DNA from: Balaenoptera acutorostrata | Lineage: Eukaryota; Chordata; Mammalia; Artiodactyla; Balaenopteridae | DNA: 64,000 nt | Direction of reading: 5' to 3' | NCBI RefSeq assembly: GCF_949987535.1 | Contig: NC_080066.1 | Location: 129,126,335-129,190,334 of the forward strand | Shown: positions 24,442 to 36,645 of the stretch, piece after piece | Numbering within the stretch: position 1 is the first letter of the stretch | Layout: every line of letters begins with the position of its first letter | Notes under the pieces: model-generated | What the model was told of the DNA's origin: nothing | What the model saw: the letters and a program-made list of their open reading frames with translations, nothing else | The model's database searches: none | Translations under genes and position numbers: made by a program

Positions 24442-24780
24442 TTTCTTTCTTTCTTTCTTTCTTGTCTTTCTTTCTCTCTTTCTGTCTTTCTTTCTTTCTT
24501 TCTTTCTTTTCTTTTTTTCTTTCTTGACATGTATCTCTCTCTCTTTTTTCTCTGTTTCAGCACATAAAAACTTTTAGGACTGTAAAGTGTTCCAGCTTAT
24601 AGTGTATTTTTTTTTCCCTGCTTCAGGCCTGGTATTAGTAATTTTTTCAAGAATATCTGATTCCTTTTCCTGGAGAATGGGTATTTTAAACTAAAATCTA
24701 AGTGCTGGTTGTGCTTATTTCTACTAAGATGTCACTGCTTCTAGATCCTCTCTAACACACACCATATTTGGAACAGTCTG
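24060..24780 (-). mobile_element. Ancient repeat, probably L1M-type 3' UTR
   Basis: Two parts flank the TTTC tract. The left part contains CTTTGGCCATTGGGAACTC. The right part contains the block ending in AGATGTCACTGCTTCTAGATCC. Both recall the 3' region of old L1ME-type elements. The family name is from memory and not firm; the strand is assumed from the adjacent L1 piece. Confidence 0.45.
24356..24534. repeat. (TTTC)n tetranucleotide tract, about 180 bp
   Basis: Almost pure polypyrimidine with TTTC as the main unit, interrupted by TTCC, CTCT and GTC units. All frames read through because it lacks stops in both directions, which explains the Phe/Leu/Ser-rich and Lys/Arg/Glu-rich open frames covering it. 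Those frames are artefacts. Confidence 0.95.
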
Positions 24781-24879
24781 TAATCCATTCTGAGATTCTC
24801 CAACATTCTGGTTGATTTAAAACATTTTCTCCTTAAATTTCACACTTTGTGATATAAAGTTATACATATGTTGACAAAT

Positions 24880-25370
24880 GCAAAATGTCATGCATCCACC
24901 AACCCATTGTCATACGGAAGAGTTACATAACCTTCAACATTTCCCTGCATATTTCTTTTGTAGTAAACCCTTTACTCTCTCCAAAATCCAAAAAAAAAAC
25001 ATTGAACTATTTTCCTTCCCAATATTTTCACTTTTTCCAGGATGTCACGTACATGGAATCATATAACAAGTAGACTTTGGGGTATGGCTTTTTCCTTTTA
25101 GCAAAAAATCTTTAAAATTCATCCATATTGTTACCTGCATCAATTTTTCATTCTCTTTTATCCCTGAATAGTTTGGGATACTATTCCACAAAACATTCAC
25201 ATGTTGAAGGAAATCTTAGTTACTTCCAGCTTTTAGAGATTATAAATTAGACTGTTATAATAATCTATGTATAGGTTTTTGTGTGAACATAAGTTTTAAA
25301 TTTACATATGTAAATACATAGGAGTGTGACTGCTAAGACTGTAGATTACAACTTCAAGTGGAATGCAGAA
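24880..25370 (-). mobile_element. Old L1 (L1ME-like) 3' fragment
   Basis: The antisense order of an L1ME 3' end is visible: ATGGAATCATATAAC near 25053, AAAATTCATCCATATTGTTACC near 25114, the TTGGGATACTATTCCAC block near 25174, and TTTTTGTGTGAACATAAG near 25277. The copy is strongly diverged. Confidence 0.65.
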
Positions 25371-26235
25371 ATCTCATCACTATTTTCATTCCTTTACCCT
25401 CTTTCCTTTATGATATGGTTATCTGAAATATTACCTCTTCATTACACTGAGAACCAGATTAAACCATTTTATAATTATTTTTGCTTTTAACTCTCAAACA
25501 TAATTTTTAAATATCAGGAAGAGAATAGTCTATTATATATTTATCCTTTCCATTACTCTTTCTTAATTCTTAATGTTTTATATTTCCTTATAATTTATTT
25601 TCTGCCTGCCCCTACCCAGCAGATCCTATGAAAGGTATTCTGACTTCCACCCCTCTTGGTACTGAGATGGCAGTCCACCCACATTTGAACCATAACCCAC
25701 AGAAGTGGACCAGGAAAAGCATTCTGAACCTAAGCATGTTAGCTACCAACTGAAATAGAATATTTACAGAGGAATAGTCTTATAACACATAATATGTTCA
25801 GGGTACAGTGCAAAATTACTTGTCATTCTAAGAATCAGGTATATCAGGAAAGATTTAACCAAACAAGAACCTGTAGGAGATTTATATTCAGAGGTTTATT
25901 GCTAGGAATTGGCTTACCTGATTGGAGGCTGGCTAGTTAAGTCTAAAATTCATAGGACAAGCAGTCAGGAAGAAGAGACTGGAGGTATTGAGTATGGACT
26001 GAAGCTGCTATTCTCAAGAGAAAATTTCTTCTGTAAGGATGTCTCATCTAGGTTTTTAAGCCCTTTCAACTGATTGACTCAGACTGACCTGGTTTATCTA
26101 CAATATGCCTTATTTAAAATAAACTGTTTGTGAACTTTAATTACACTTACAAAAATATATTCACAGAAAAACTAGATTAGTGTTTGATTGAATAACTGGG
26201 GATTATCCTCCAGTCAAATTAATACATCTAAATGA
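25371..26235. other. Unassigned DNA, partly perhaps 5' region of the next L1
   Basis: 25371-25860 holds nothing I recognise. The stretch 25870-26200 recalls an old interspersed repeat or the 5' untranslated region of the element that follows, through the block near 25893-25930 (TATTGCTAGGAATTGGCTTACC). This assignment is weak. Confidence 0.4.
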
Positions 26236-27570
26236 TCACCATACCAAACAAATCTCAATTTGAATGAGAAAAGGCAATAAATGAACACTAACACTAAGAT
26301 GACACAGGTGTTGGAATTCTCTGGCATGGATTTCAAAGCAGCTGATGTTAAAAATACTGTAATGAGAAATTGCAAACATTCTTGAAACATTTAAACTGTC
26401 AAAAATCTCAGCAAAGAAATAGAAGACATAAAGAAAAAGCAATGAAATTTTTTGAATTAAAAAGTACAATAGCCAAATTAAAAATAATAATAATTGGATA
26501 GGCTCAATGTAAGAATGGAAACAGCAGAAGAAACAATCAATGAATTTGAAGATAGAGCAATAGAAATTATACAGTCTGAACAACAAGGAGAAAATATATT
26601 GAAAAAGAAAGAAATTGATCCTCAGAGAGTTGTGAGACAATAACAAAAGATCTAATAAAATAATTGTTCATCAGAGTCAGAAAAAGAAGAACTTAAAGAA
26701 CTGAAAAATATTTGAAGAAACCAATGGCTAAAAACTCCCCAGATTTAGTGAAGAGCAAAACATAAACCTACAGACTAAACAAGTTGAACAAATGAAAACA
26801 GGATAACATCAAAGAAATCTATGCCTAGACATTTCTTGATCAAATTTCTGAAAATTAAAGACAAAGAAAAATCTTGAAAGCAGACAGAGAGAAACTATGC
26901 ATTAACCATGAGGAACAACAAAGGCAGCAGATTTCTCATCAGAAATCATAGAGACCATAAGAAAAGAGGCACATTTTTTTAAGTACTGAAAGAAAATAAC
27001 TGTCTGCCCAGTATTCTATATCCAGTGAAAATATACTTCAGGAATAAAGGTGAGATAAAATCATTTCCAGAGGAAAGAAAGCTAAAAGCAGATGTGCTCT
27101 AAAGAACGTCTTTAAACTCCAAACTTTTACCAGTTACTATTTACAAGAATTAGAAGAGCAAGAGAAAGAATGAAAGCACATATGTAAACATATGAATAGG
27201 TAAAGATATGAATAAATGATTCACAGAAAAGTAAATCATATGATAGTAAATATAAGAAAAGTTATCAATTTCCCAAGCAGTCAAAAAATATAAATTAAAT
27301 GATAATTAGTAATCATTTTATACCCATCAGATTAAAATTTTTAGAAGGAATGACTCCAAACGCTTCTGCCAATGACGATAGTCAGGGGATATGTACTCTT
27401 ATTTTAGTGGTGGATATATGGTAGGCTTTTATTAAATATACTTTATATATTAATGATGGATATGCATTTTTGGAAAGCCATATTCAAATAGTTATTAAAA
27501 TGCCCATATCTTTTGACTTTAAAATCCATTCATAGGAATGCATTTCATTTGAATAAAATTACCCACACAT
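26236..27570 (+). mobile_element. HAL1 or L1M element: ORF1 remnant and 3' part
   Basis: From about 26290 to 27100 the sense strand follows HAL1/L1M ORF1. Landmarks are CAGAAGAAACAATCAATGAA, GAAAGCAGACAGAGAGAAAC, and the ORF1 end around CAGTATTCTATATCCAGTGA. It then passes into L1 3' sequence. Many stops interrupt the frame. The opposite strand has a 136-codon open frame at 26236-26646, an artefact of A-rich ORF1 sense sequence. A young SINE at 27582 separates this part from 27896-28130. Confidence 0.7.
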
Positions 27571-27581
27571 AAAGATATTTA

Positions 27582-27884
27582 GGGCTTCCCTGGTGGCGCA
27601 GTGGTTGGGGGTCTGCCTGCCAATGCAGGGGGCACGGGTTCGAGCCCTGGTCTGGGAGGATCCCACGTGCCGCAGAGCGGCTGGGCCCGTGAGCCACGGC
27701 TGCTGGGCCTGGGCGTCTGGAGCCTGTGCTCCGCAACGGGAGAGGCCGCGATAGTGAGAGGCCCGCGTACCGCGATGAAGAGTGGCCCCCACTCGCCGCA
27801 GCTGGAGAGAGCCCTCGCACAGAAACAAAGACCCAACACAGCCAAAAATAAAAAAATAATAAATAAATAATAAATTTAAAAAAA
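27582..27884 (+). mobile_element. CHR-type SINE, short form (copy 2), young
   Basis: The copy is full length with many intact CpG sites. It starts GGGCTTCCCTGGTGGCGC and ends in a tail of AATAAATAA units and poly(A). The exact 11-bp target-site duplication AAAGATATTTA lies at 27571-27581 and 27885-27895. It contains a single CACGGCTGCTGGGCC module, unlike the long-form copies. Long open frames on both strands (88-91 codons) reflect its GC-rich body and are not genes. The insertion splits an older L1/HAL1. Confidence 0.96.
27594..27647 (+). promoter_or_regulatory. Internal RNA polymerase III promoter of SINE copy 2
   Basis: The A box TGGCGCAGTGG (27594-27604) and B box GGTTCGAGCCC (27637-27647) both fit the tRNA-type consensus (TRGYNNARNGG and GGTTCGANNCC) without mismatch. 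The two boxes are 32 bp apart. This could still direct transcription if chromatin allows. Confidence 0.8.
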
Positions 27885-27895
27885 AAAGATATTTA

Positions 27896-28130
27896 TTGAA
27901 TCCTTTTTTATAGAGTTAAATACTAGAAACAAAAGGAATCTCATAAACAGATGGAGGGTTGAATAAGCCATAATTTATCCAAACACAGAACACTGTACTG
28001 ATACTAAAAACTATATGTTAGATATAAAAACTGACTTAGATTTTCATGACATACCAAAAAATGACAAAGCAAAATGCAGAAAAATGTACATAATATAGAA
28101 CTATTTTTAAAATGGAAAATAAATATATAT
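27896..28130 (+). mobile_element. L1M/HAL1 3' part, right of SINE copy 2
   Basis: This continues the element at 26236-27570 after the SINE insertion. The order of weak matches (ATTTATCCAAACACAGAACACTG, then the AAAATGTACATAATATAGAA block) suits an L1M 3' end. Beyond it lies an AT-rich stretch in which about 20 bp around ATATATAGGTGTGTAA occurs twice (about 28146-28189). Confidence 0.6.
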
Positions 28131-29146
28131 ATTTATTTAAATATATAAATATATATAGGTGTGTAAAATAAATATATATAGGTGTGTAACTGAATATAAA
28201 CGTGTATGTTTATATGTGAATGCTTTTGTATATAGTTATGACCATGGCATTCAATATGCAAGAATATACATCAATGAGTTAATATTTATTACCTGTGGTA
28301 GTGGGATTAGCCATGAGACAGCAATAGAAAGGAGTGTATGTGAAATAAAATAACTCAATATAGTTTGACAAATGCTTAAATAAAAACAAAACAAAACAAA
28401 CCCCTATGAATTCAGTAATAAAGAAACAATCTAAACACAAAATAAGAGGAAAAAATATCCAGTGTCGACACATTATAAAAATTTCAAGCTGTCCTCATAC
28501 TGAATATCTTAATTAGATTATATGGTACCTTTAACCACACTGGTTCAAGGTTAACAGTTCCCTAGAGATGAACATTTTGAAATTAATTTCAGAGTATATT
28601 TTATATTATGCATATTAGTTTGTATAGAAATATGTGTAGTACATTATATGGCATTTTCACTTAAAATAATGAAAATAAAATAAAGCCACAGAGAAGCTTA
28701 TTCGTTTTGTGTACTTACCATACTAACACCTTTGAGCACAATGCATTTGGAGTGCTGGACAGGGAGTGCAACAAAACAATGTGACCTGTGAAAGCGTCTA
28801 ATTACTTGACTTCTGAAATTGTCAATCTTCCCTACTTGCTAGATTCACATTTAGTTTAAATTGTTTTACATGGTTTTATGCTTTGGAGAGGACAAATCAA
28901 CTTTTGAATAAAACTTGTATGGAGAAACCCATGTAACTAAATATGAATCTGTATCAAAGCTATTGATAATTACCCTACTAAATGTGTTGAGTGAGCTGGA
29001 ACTCTAATCAGCTCTTAGCTGATAGAATTACAACATCTGTAGTGATTTTTCTGCCAATATACATTGATTTGAAATTGAACTAAATCTGATTTAGACTTGT
29101 TCTCTGCCAATTCCATAAATAAATAAATAGGTAGGAAGGTGGATAA
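28131..29146. other. Unassigned non-coding DNA
   Basis: After the AT-rich repeat at 28131-28190 there is no recognisable gene or repeat family. Confidence 0.5.
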
Positions 29147-29236
29147 GCATACATATATACATACATACATAAATACATACATGCATGCATACATACATGA
29201 TACATGCATACATGCATGAATACATAAATAAAATAA
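29147..29236. repeat. (CATA)n / (CATG)n microsatellite
   Basis: Imperfect tetranucleotide units ACAT, GCAT and AAAT run for about 90 bp. Such units give a Cys/Met/Tyr-rich frame on the minus strand (29015-29248), which is an artefact. Confidence 0.88.
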
Positions 29237-29286
29237 TGAGCTTCTCACTGCTCAGAATGAAAATTCCTACTATTCCTACTCTTAAT

Positions 29287-29572
29287 TTTATTTATTTATT
29301 TATTTATTTATGGCTGTGTTGGGTCTTCGTTTCTGTGCGAGGGCTTTCTCCAGTTGCGGCAAGCGGGGGCCACTCTTCATCGCGGTGCGCGGGCCTCTCA
29401 CTGTCGCGGCCTCTCTTGTTGCGGAGCACAGGCTCCAGACGCGCAGGCTCAGTAATTGTGGCTCACGGGCTCAGTCGCTCCGCGGCATGTGGGATCCTCC
29501 CAGACCAGGGCTCGAACCCGTGTCCCCTGCATTGGCAGGCAGATTCTCAACCACTGCGCCACCAGGGAAGCC
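29287..29572 (-). mobile_element. CHR-type SINE, short form (copy 3), young
   Basis: Full-length antisense copy with a (TTTA)n tail at its left end and the head ACCAGGGAAGCC at its right end. The exact 16-bp target-site duplication TATTCCTACTCTTAAT lies at 29271-29286 and 29573-29588. A and B boxes (in reverse complement CCACTGCGCCA and GGGCTCGAACC) are intact. CpG content is high, so insertion is comparatively recent. Confidence 0.96.
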
Positions 29573-29588
29573 TATTCCTACTCTTAAT

Positions 29589-32500
29589 AGCATAAAATAA
29601 AGGCAACTGATATTATTAAATAGGAAATGTGAAAGGTTTCCATTATCATTATTGACCTTGAAAATTAGTAACAAACCTAGTTTGGAGATAAGTGAAAATA
29701 TTTATCCAGTATGGTGTCAGCTTTGAACAAACCTTTTTAAAAATAAGGATATAAGATGATGGCTTAAAATCTGAATCTTTCCTGAGATGTGGAGTTTTTA
29801 AAATCCTCTATTAAAATATAAATTCCTATTTAGGTATTACTATACCTAAAATAAAATTACTCATATGTTAAATGTGTATTTTCTCTATCTGGGATTCTTT
29901 GTCTAAACATAATATAAATTAAATGGGACACAATGCATTTAAAGAAGTTTCTCAGTTAAACGACAACTGTGATACTGAGCCTACAGTATGAAGATTCACG
30001 TAGACTATTAAGGTCAATAGTAACGAACAGTGTTTATTTGACAAATATAAATATAGCTCATGTTGTTAAAATGTTTGACAACTTGTACCCCAAATTTAAC
30101 TGGGTAAGTTATATACTGAAAATACTACTTGAAAATGAGAGTAGAAAATTCTACCTGAGATTTTATGCACACACTCTAAATCTTTTGGACTTATAAACTT
30201 AATTACTGTGCGAACTATCTGAAAAAATAAATCATCTAACAAACAGAAGCTTACTGCATTCAATATTTTCCAACTGATTCCTCCTCTGAGAGAAAGACTA
30301 GATTGATCTATGAGGAGTACCTGTCCCATGGAGCTGGACTTGGCATTGAAAACATTGTATACACAGAACTAGTCCAGTTTGTATAAAGAACTGAGTATCT
30401 CATGGATCAAGGTAGGGTTAGAAGATGACAAATAAATTGACCAAAATGTGGTCATAGCCACAAGGAATACACAAGAACTGGCATAAAATCAATCCAGGAA
30501 GACAAGATAAAACCAGAGTGGCAGGCTACATGAAAGTGTGACGTGGGAAACAATGAGAGGGTTGTTGCCCATAACCTTCTTCCCTGTGGATAAATTATTT
30601 AGTGGGTATATTACTGAAAACTAACTCTAATGAGTTTCATTAAAATATCTCCTATCTTAATTTCAATCAGAGACAGTGTCCAATAAAGATTGTTTTTAAA
30701 ATGGTGACATTTCAAGTCATGTAAAGAGTGAAGAATCAGTTATCTCTGTTTTGTACATGAAGGATAGAATGCCAGGAGAGCAAAACATAATGAATGGGAG
30801 AAGCAAACACAACATGGGTTTTTGATGTTTCAATTATAAATTGGAACATCAAATTCTATTTGTTCATGAATTAAATATTTGCTGAATATTTATTATGTGA
30901 ATTGCATGCTGTCTGGCACTGTGCAAGACCAATTAGATGGCAGTAATGACAAATGATCTCTAAATATTTGTTAGTTTTGTGATAAGTCACACATCACAAT
31001 TCCACTGCCAGTGATATGTCATTTTTTAAAAATGTAGGAATTTTGTATTGGGAGTGGGGTAAGTCCTGCTTTTTTATTACCATAATGGCAGAATATTTTT
31101 CCATAAACAAGCTAGAAAAAATTTTATATATGTTAGAGTCAATCTTTATACTTATTTCATTTTTTTCATTTCTAGTTCCAAAATGTGAATTTTGCTAAAA
31201 ATGTTATAAGCGGTTAAAAATGCCTTTTATCACCTTCTAACTCTAAATAAGAATATTTTTCTTCATTAGAATGAAAAATACCAAACAATAAGCACTCAGT
31301 AAGAATACGATTCACCTATTTTATGCTACCACATTTTTATAAGAGAAATCAGGTTGGCTTTATAAAACATGTGGCAATGGACACAAAACTCACTTGATAA
31401 CAGGTGACGGATTTTAAAATACTCTAGAAGCATTTAAATGCACAAAGTTATGTTTTGTTTAGGAGAATAATATTCAAATCAAGTAATTATTCATACTGAG
31501 GAAAACAGCAAAACAAATACAATAAAGATGTTTAAAGAAAAGAGCTTTGGGAGAAAATTTTTATACAACTATCATGATAAAAATAAAATAGAAATCACAA
31601 AGCAGAATAAGAAAACAACTGGATATTACAGCAGAATTAGATGTATACTGCTTTCAAGAATTGGTATATGTGGAAAACTTCTATCATATATTTACCTCAG
31701 TATGAAATTGAAGCTATCACAGAAATTCCTGAAAAACCATTAAGAAGATATATCGTGCTTATATAAAATTTAACATATAGCTAACATTCTCTCATTTATA
31801 TACAAAGATAACTACCAATTCCTTATGGGTAGTATTTGACCTTTCATTTGGTTGTCACAATAATGATTTCAGTGATTCCTCCTTGCAGCCAATTCAACTG
31901 GGACTCAATAGCTTACTAGGATTAGGGCTATGGTCTTTGGAGTAAAACGTAGCATATTTCATGAAAAAACTAAAAGAACAATAGACAAATTAAAATAATA
32001 AGATAAAGCTCCAATAATATGTCTCTTTTATCATGTATTTGAATTCATAACGTACTGGAAATTTAACCTAAAGTTGTATAACCTAGAGTTACTGTATTAA
32101 TTATACCCAAAGGCGGCACCCGACATTATTTTATTCTTATTATCGACTATTTTTTTTTTCAGTTAAGTGAAACTAAAATTAGTTCTCAGACACTCCATGA
32201 TTACAAACTAGAATGTTCATGGGGAAGTGGCAAATAGCAAATACATGAATTGGAGTAGGTGTAAGACAAATGGGCAGTGATCCCAACTCTTTTTAACACG
32301 TGGCACACAAAGAAAACCACTTTGGAAAAACAACTGAGCTGTCCAAAGCTGGATGCAAGAGCCCTCTCCAAGGTTCACCCTCCCATTGCTGCCCAGCTGT
32401 TTGGTGCCTGAGTGGATCAGTATTTCAGCATAACTCTAATTTAGTTTGAATATACATAAGGAGTGCTTGGATTGTGCCACCTAGAAAATGTATGCCCAGG

Positions 32501-32590
32501 CTAACTATTTAGAAAAATTTTAATAATTTTCAAAAGTAATCAATGCCCCATAATTTTTATTTTGATAGGGTTCTCTTACCACTTTTTTTG
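29589..32590. other. Unassigned non-coding DNA
   Basis: About 3 kb with no gene. A weak antisense L2 terminus lies near 30865-30940 (ATATTTGCTGAATATTTATTATGTG). The less AT-rich block at 32270-32420 has no assignment. Confidence 0.5.
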
Positions 32591-33050
32591 GTAACAAGAT
32601 TAGATTGGTTTTATAAATTGAACTGGGAAACTTCTCATAATCTGAAATACCTTGAATAAGATAGAGGGTATCTCTTACTTGAAAGTTTGGTTAATTTATA
32701 AATCTCTAGGCCTGATGCATTTTGGGAGGATATTTTGAAACTTAATTCAGTTTCTTTAAAGGCCACGGTTTGATTCTTGTGTTTTTTTAAGTCGATTTTG
32801 GTGTTTTATATTTTTTTTTAGAATATTTTGCTTCAATTTATCTCAAAATATTTGGTATAAAATGTCTTATAGTATCCCATTGTGATGTGTTCATCCTCTG
32901 TTCCATGTGCAAATTGGTCGGTTTTTAAATTTTACTGTTCTTAATTTGCATCTGATTTACTTTTTCCTTGAAAAATCTTGCTTAAGATTTATCTATTTTA
33001 TTAATCTTTTCAATGACTTTTTTTCTGTTGCTAATTTCTTAAGTTCAGTG
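32590..33050 (-). mobile_element. Very old L1: ORF2 remnant, left part
   Basis: Antisense reading follows L1 ORF2 reverse-transcriptase region at low identity. Landmarks are AGATTGGTTTTATAAATTGAACTGGGA near 32602 (more than family-level similarity is not visible) and GATTTATCTATTTTATTAATC near 32987. No frame survives. The element resumes after about 33430. Confidence 0.55.
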
Positions 33051-33054
33051 ATGC

Positions 33055-33425
33055 CTGTACAAGATAGCGTAGTCTAGATTATGCCTATCAACTCTAAAAT
33101 CTTGGTGAAATATACACAGAAAATTATTTCTTACTCATGTGACTCATGCTGCATGTTCAGTGTTGATTTACAGGGTGTTTACTTATGCTTCTTTGGATTC
33201 AGGCTGACGAAGGCCTTATCTTGACATCAATTTCTACAGTCACTGAAGTAGAAGAAAGGGGTGTCTCAGATATGGTGCTTAAAATTTCCACCCAATCATG
33301 ACACACTGAATTGTGACTCTCAAAATTCCCTGGCCACAAAATATCAAATGGTTATACTAAATTCTAGGGGAAAGGAAGTAAAATCCTGTCATATGCCTAG
33401 AAAGAAATAAAAACTGGAAATATTT
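33055..33425. mobile_element. Ancient interspersed repeat inserted in L1, family not named
   Basis: The L1 similarity stops here and returns afterwards. The order TTATTTCTTACTCATGTGA, GTAGAAGAAAGGGGTG, CACCCAATCATGACACAC and CCCTGGCCACAAAATATC recalls a common mammalian repeat, but I cannot name it. It may be a DNA transposon or LTR fragment. Confidence 0.35.
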
Positions 33426-33429
33426 GAAA

Positions 33430-35750
33430 AGCTGCGCTAATGACCTTAGTTTAATTAATATTTCTTAGTGATTCTTATTTTGAAATGTGCATTATAAGTT
33501 AATTTATAGATACCATTCTAGAGATTTTCCCACAGGTTTTGATTTATAGTGGCACTGTTGCCATTTAGTTCCAAACATTACCATAATAATTTCTTCTTTG
33601 CACTTGTTAAGAAGCTCTTTATGTTTTATTAATTATTTTTGTCTTGCTTTAATTTTCAAACAAGTAGGCATTTCTTGTCTGTCTTTTTGTAATTGATTTC
33701 TAATTTTATCACATTTTGGCCATATAATGTATTTCATTGAATATTTATTTTTTTTTGTAGATATTTGCTCTGTGGCCTAGTACATGATCTAATGTTATAT
33801 ATGTCCTACATGTACCAGGAAAAAGAAAATGCATCTACTTTCACAGTACAGAGTTTGAAGTATGTGGATTAATTGTGTTGTTAGCATACATTATCCTTAC
33901 TAATATTTGTTATCTATCTTACTCATTAAATTGAATTAAAATTGACCACATGATTTTGAATGCATCTATTTCTATCAATTTTATATTTCTATTCCTTATT
34001 AATATGAAATATAAAATAATGATTTTTATAGTTTCTTAAATTTTCACTTCAGCAGTAAGCAATTTTTGCTTAATTTTGATTTTTGTCTTAAAATATACTT
34101 CTCTGATGTTAATATTGCCGTGTTTTTATTTCATGGTCATTTTCCTGGCACGCCATTTTCTATCTTTTTCAACTTTACATGTTATTCAACACAATTATTT
34201 TAACTACACTGAATAAAAATATTCTAGAAAAACATAAATTATCAAAAGGTGTAGCTTTTTTGAAGAGCACATGGAAACATATTTTTAACCCAACTGAAAA
34301 GTATCTATTTTCAGGGAAGTTTAATCTGTTTAACATATTTTGTGAGTATTTATAAACATTGATGTATATTTACTATTTTATCTGGTATTTCCTATTGACC
34401 ATGTACTTTCTTTGCACCTTCTTTTTAAATCATTTATTGCATTTTCTTTTCCCCTCCTTTTTTACACACTTGCTTCTTTGGAAGTTATATATTCTACTTT
34501 TATTATTTTAGAAATTTTAGAGGCACACTTAGCTTTCCTATGTCTAAAGTAAATCAGTATGTACAGGCTTCTTTTATAATTTTTAAAACTCTCAGAATTT
34601 ACCAAATATTTATAACTTCTTTTTAACCTTACTATGTAATCAGTTGTTTTATTTACCTAAATGTTTACAGATTCTTATAGTCATTCTTCTTTATCCTGCC
34701 AGCTCACTCCTTCCTTCTTACTGAGAAGTTTGGTTTTTGGTAGAGGCTAGATTTTAGTGAGAGTATATAAGTAGGAAATTGTTTCACCTTTTTTTAATGT
34801 TTTGTTTTATAGTATTTGTATTTTGCAATAAATTTTGAATGATAGCTTAGTTGAGTATAGAATTATTCTTGGATGGACAGATATACCAGTTAGTGCTTCT
34901 GTGATATTAATCTGTTGTCTAAAGGCGTTCATTATTATTGATGAGATGTTTGTTTTCAGACTATTTTTTGTTCATTTCATGCTTTTTCCTTTGTATCTCT
35001 TAAGATTTTTCTGCACATTTTATGATCTATAGTTTCAGAATGGTGTATGTGGGCCCAGATTTGTTTTTCTCTTGTTCAGGAACTTTTCTGTTGCTTTTAT
35101 CTAAGGACTCAGGATTTCTTTTTAAGGTCTGAAAAATTTACCACAATTTTTTTTTTCAAATAGAACTTCCTTTTTCTCCATTCTATAATGCCAAAAGTAC
35201 AATCAGTTTCTATCCTTCTCATGTTATCCTCAATGGTTCTTAATGGCTGTTTAATATTTTACATATCTTCATTCCTCCTGATTTCTTGGTGATTTGCTCA
35301 GATTTATCAATAATGTTATCAATTATTCTTTCAGATATGCCCACTTTTTTATTTAAAATGTTTATTTAAATTTTAATGATTATATATCTAAAAAATCTAC
35401 TGCTATTTATTTATTATTTGTTAGTTATCTGTCTTTTATTATTTTCTTCCCATCACATATTTTCCTTATTGATTACCCAGACTGGTGGGTGGAATGTTTT
35501 CAGTTTCCTGTTTCAGTGATAAGAGGGCCCCCTCATAGTACCCTAGGTTGTGTAGCGAGCTTTATTCTACCTCTCTGTCTGCTTTGGCATGGACATTAAA
35601 CTCTAGCCATCAACCTCTTTGGTCTGATTCCCCTGGGGACACCACTAAAGATTCATATCCCTATTACCATTCTCAGACTTGCTTATCCTTGTCATTTATT
35701 GCACCTAGGGCTCTGTTTTCTTTTTTTGTTGGTCATATATATATTTTTTA
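33430..35750 (-). mobile_element. Very old L1: ORF2 5' part, ORF1 and 5' region
   Basis: Antisense motifs of an L1M-type element appear in the expected order: TTTGTAATTGATTTCTAATTT at 33688 and CACATTTTGGCCATATAATG near 33710 from ORF2, then a long T-rich ORF1 stretch (about 34250-35440). The 35460-35750 block may be its 5' untranslated region. The copy is heavily decayed and has lost all frames. Confidence 0.58.
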
Positions 35751-36480
35751 ATATTCCAAATTTCTTTGTTTGATGGGAGATGCATCTGCTCTCAATATCC
35801 ATTTAAATTTACCTTATTATTTAAAGTTCAACATATACAGTACAAATGCATATTACCCTGTTTTGTTATTCTAATCTCTGTTGTTCCTAGAGTGTCTATA
35901 ATGTATTAATAATATATAATTCTGTCTAAACATGTAGAAAATTGTATAGAATTGAAGGTATAGGCCAGAAAGTTCAAAACAAAGCATTTTTGCTTGCAAG
36001 AAATAAGGGCATCCAATTTGTATATTAAATCCTTGCTTTTATAATTTGCCAGAAATATGTTTCTTATCCTTTATGCCTAAAATTTTTTTATAAGCCTAGC
36101 TAAAGTAGATTTGGGGCAACCAAAATTATGCCAACAGTATCCACAATTTTATGACTCATTCTTGTTTTGTACAAGAAGTGACAAACATTTCCTGGTGGGA
36201 AACCACTAATCAATCACTAAACTCTTTCTCACTGAATCTGGATGCAACTTTGGATGCTTTTCAATATAGTACTCCTGGAAGCCACAACAAATCAATCAGC
36301 ATGAGCATGTGAACTGAAACATATTAGTCATCTTGATCTCGTATATCAGACCTAAATTGGTAATAATTTTAGTTAAATGATATCAGGTCTGAACTCAGAC
36401 CATCAACCTTGCTGCTAAATTGATGCTAGCAATTTTAGACAGGGGAATTATATTTTACAATACTCCTGCTATACCCTATG
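35751..36480. other. Unassigned non-coding DNA
   Basis: No gene or repeat family is recognisable. Confidence 0.5.
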
Positions 36481-36484
36481 CTCT

Positions 36485-36645
36485 TTGCAGTCCTCTCATT
36501 TTGTCCTCACAACAAACATGTGAGATTAAAATTACATTCATTAAGGAAAAAAGATACATGCTAATTTCCTCAGAGACACAGAGCAAAAAATTAGCAAATC
36601 TAGAATTTAAACCTAGGTTTTGGTCTCCAACGCCTATGTTTCTGG
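36485..36645 (-). mobile_element. MIR SINE fragment
   Basis: The antisense MIR core and 3' order is visible: GTCCTCACAACAAACATGTGAG near 36503, CAGAGACACAGAGCAAAAA near 36569, then ATCTAGAATTTAAACCTAGG near 36598, and a CCAACGCCTATG end. It is diverged. Confidence 0.68.

Noticed and set aside
24297..24567. Phe/Ser/Leu-rich and Lys/Glu/Arg-rich open frames
   Set aside because: They are translations of the TTTC tract and its complement.
26236..26646. 136-codon open frame on the minus strand
   Set aside because: It lies opposite the A-rich sense strand of a HAL1/L1M ORF1 remnant, where T-rich antisense lacks many stops.
27582..27655. A tRNA gene at the SINE head
   Set aside because: The polymerase III boxes come from the tRNA-related part of a CHR SINE. 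There is no full cloverleaf with an acceptor stem and anticodon arm.
29147..29236. Repeat-spacer array resembling CRISPR
   Set aside because: The units are contiguous tetranucleotides with no spacers, and the genome is mammalian.
29185..29595. 136-codon open frame on the plus strand
   Set aside because: It runs from a CATA microsatellite through the antisense body of SINE copy 3. SINE bodies are GC-rich and free of stops, so this is an artefact.
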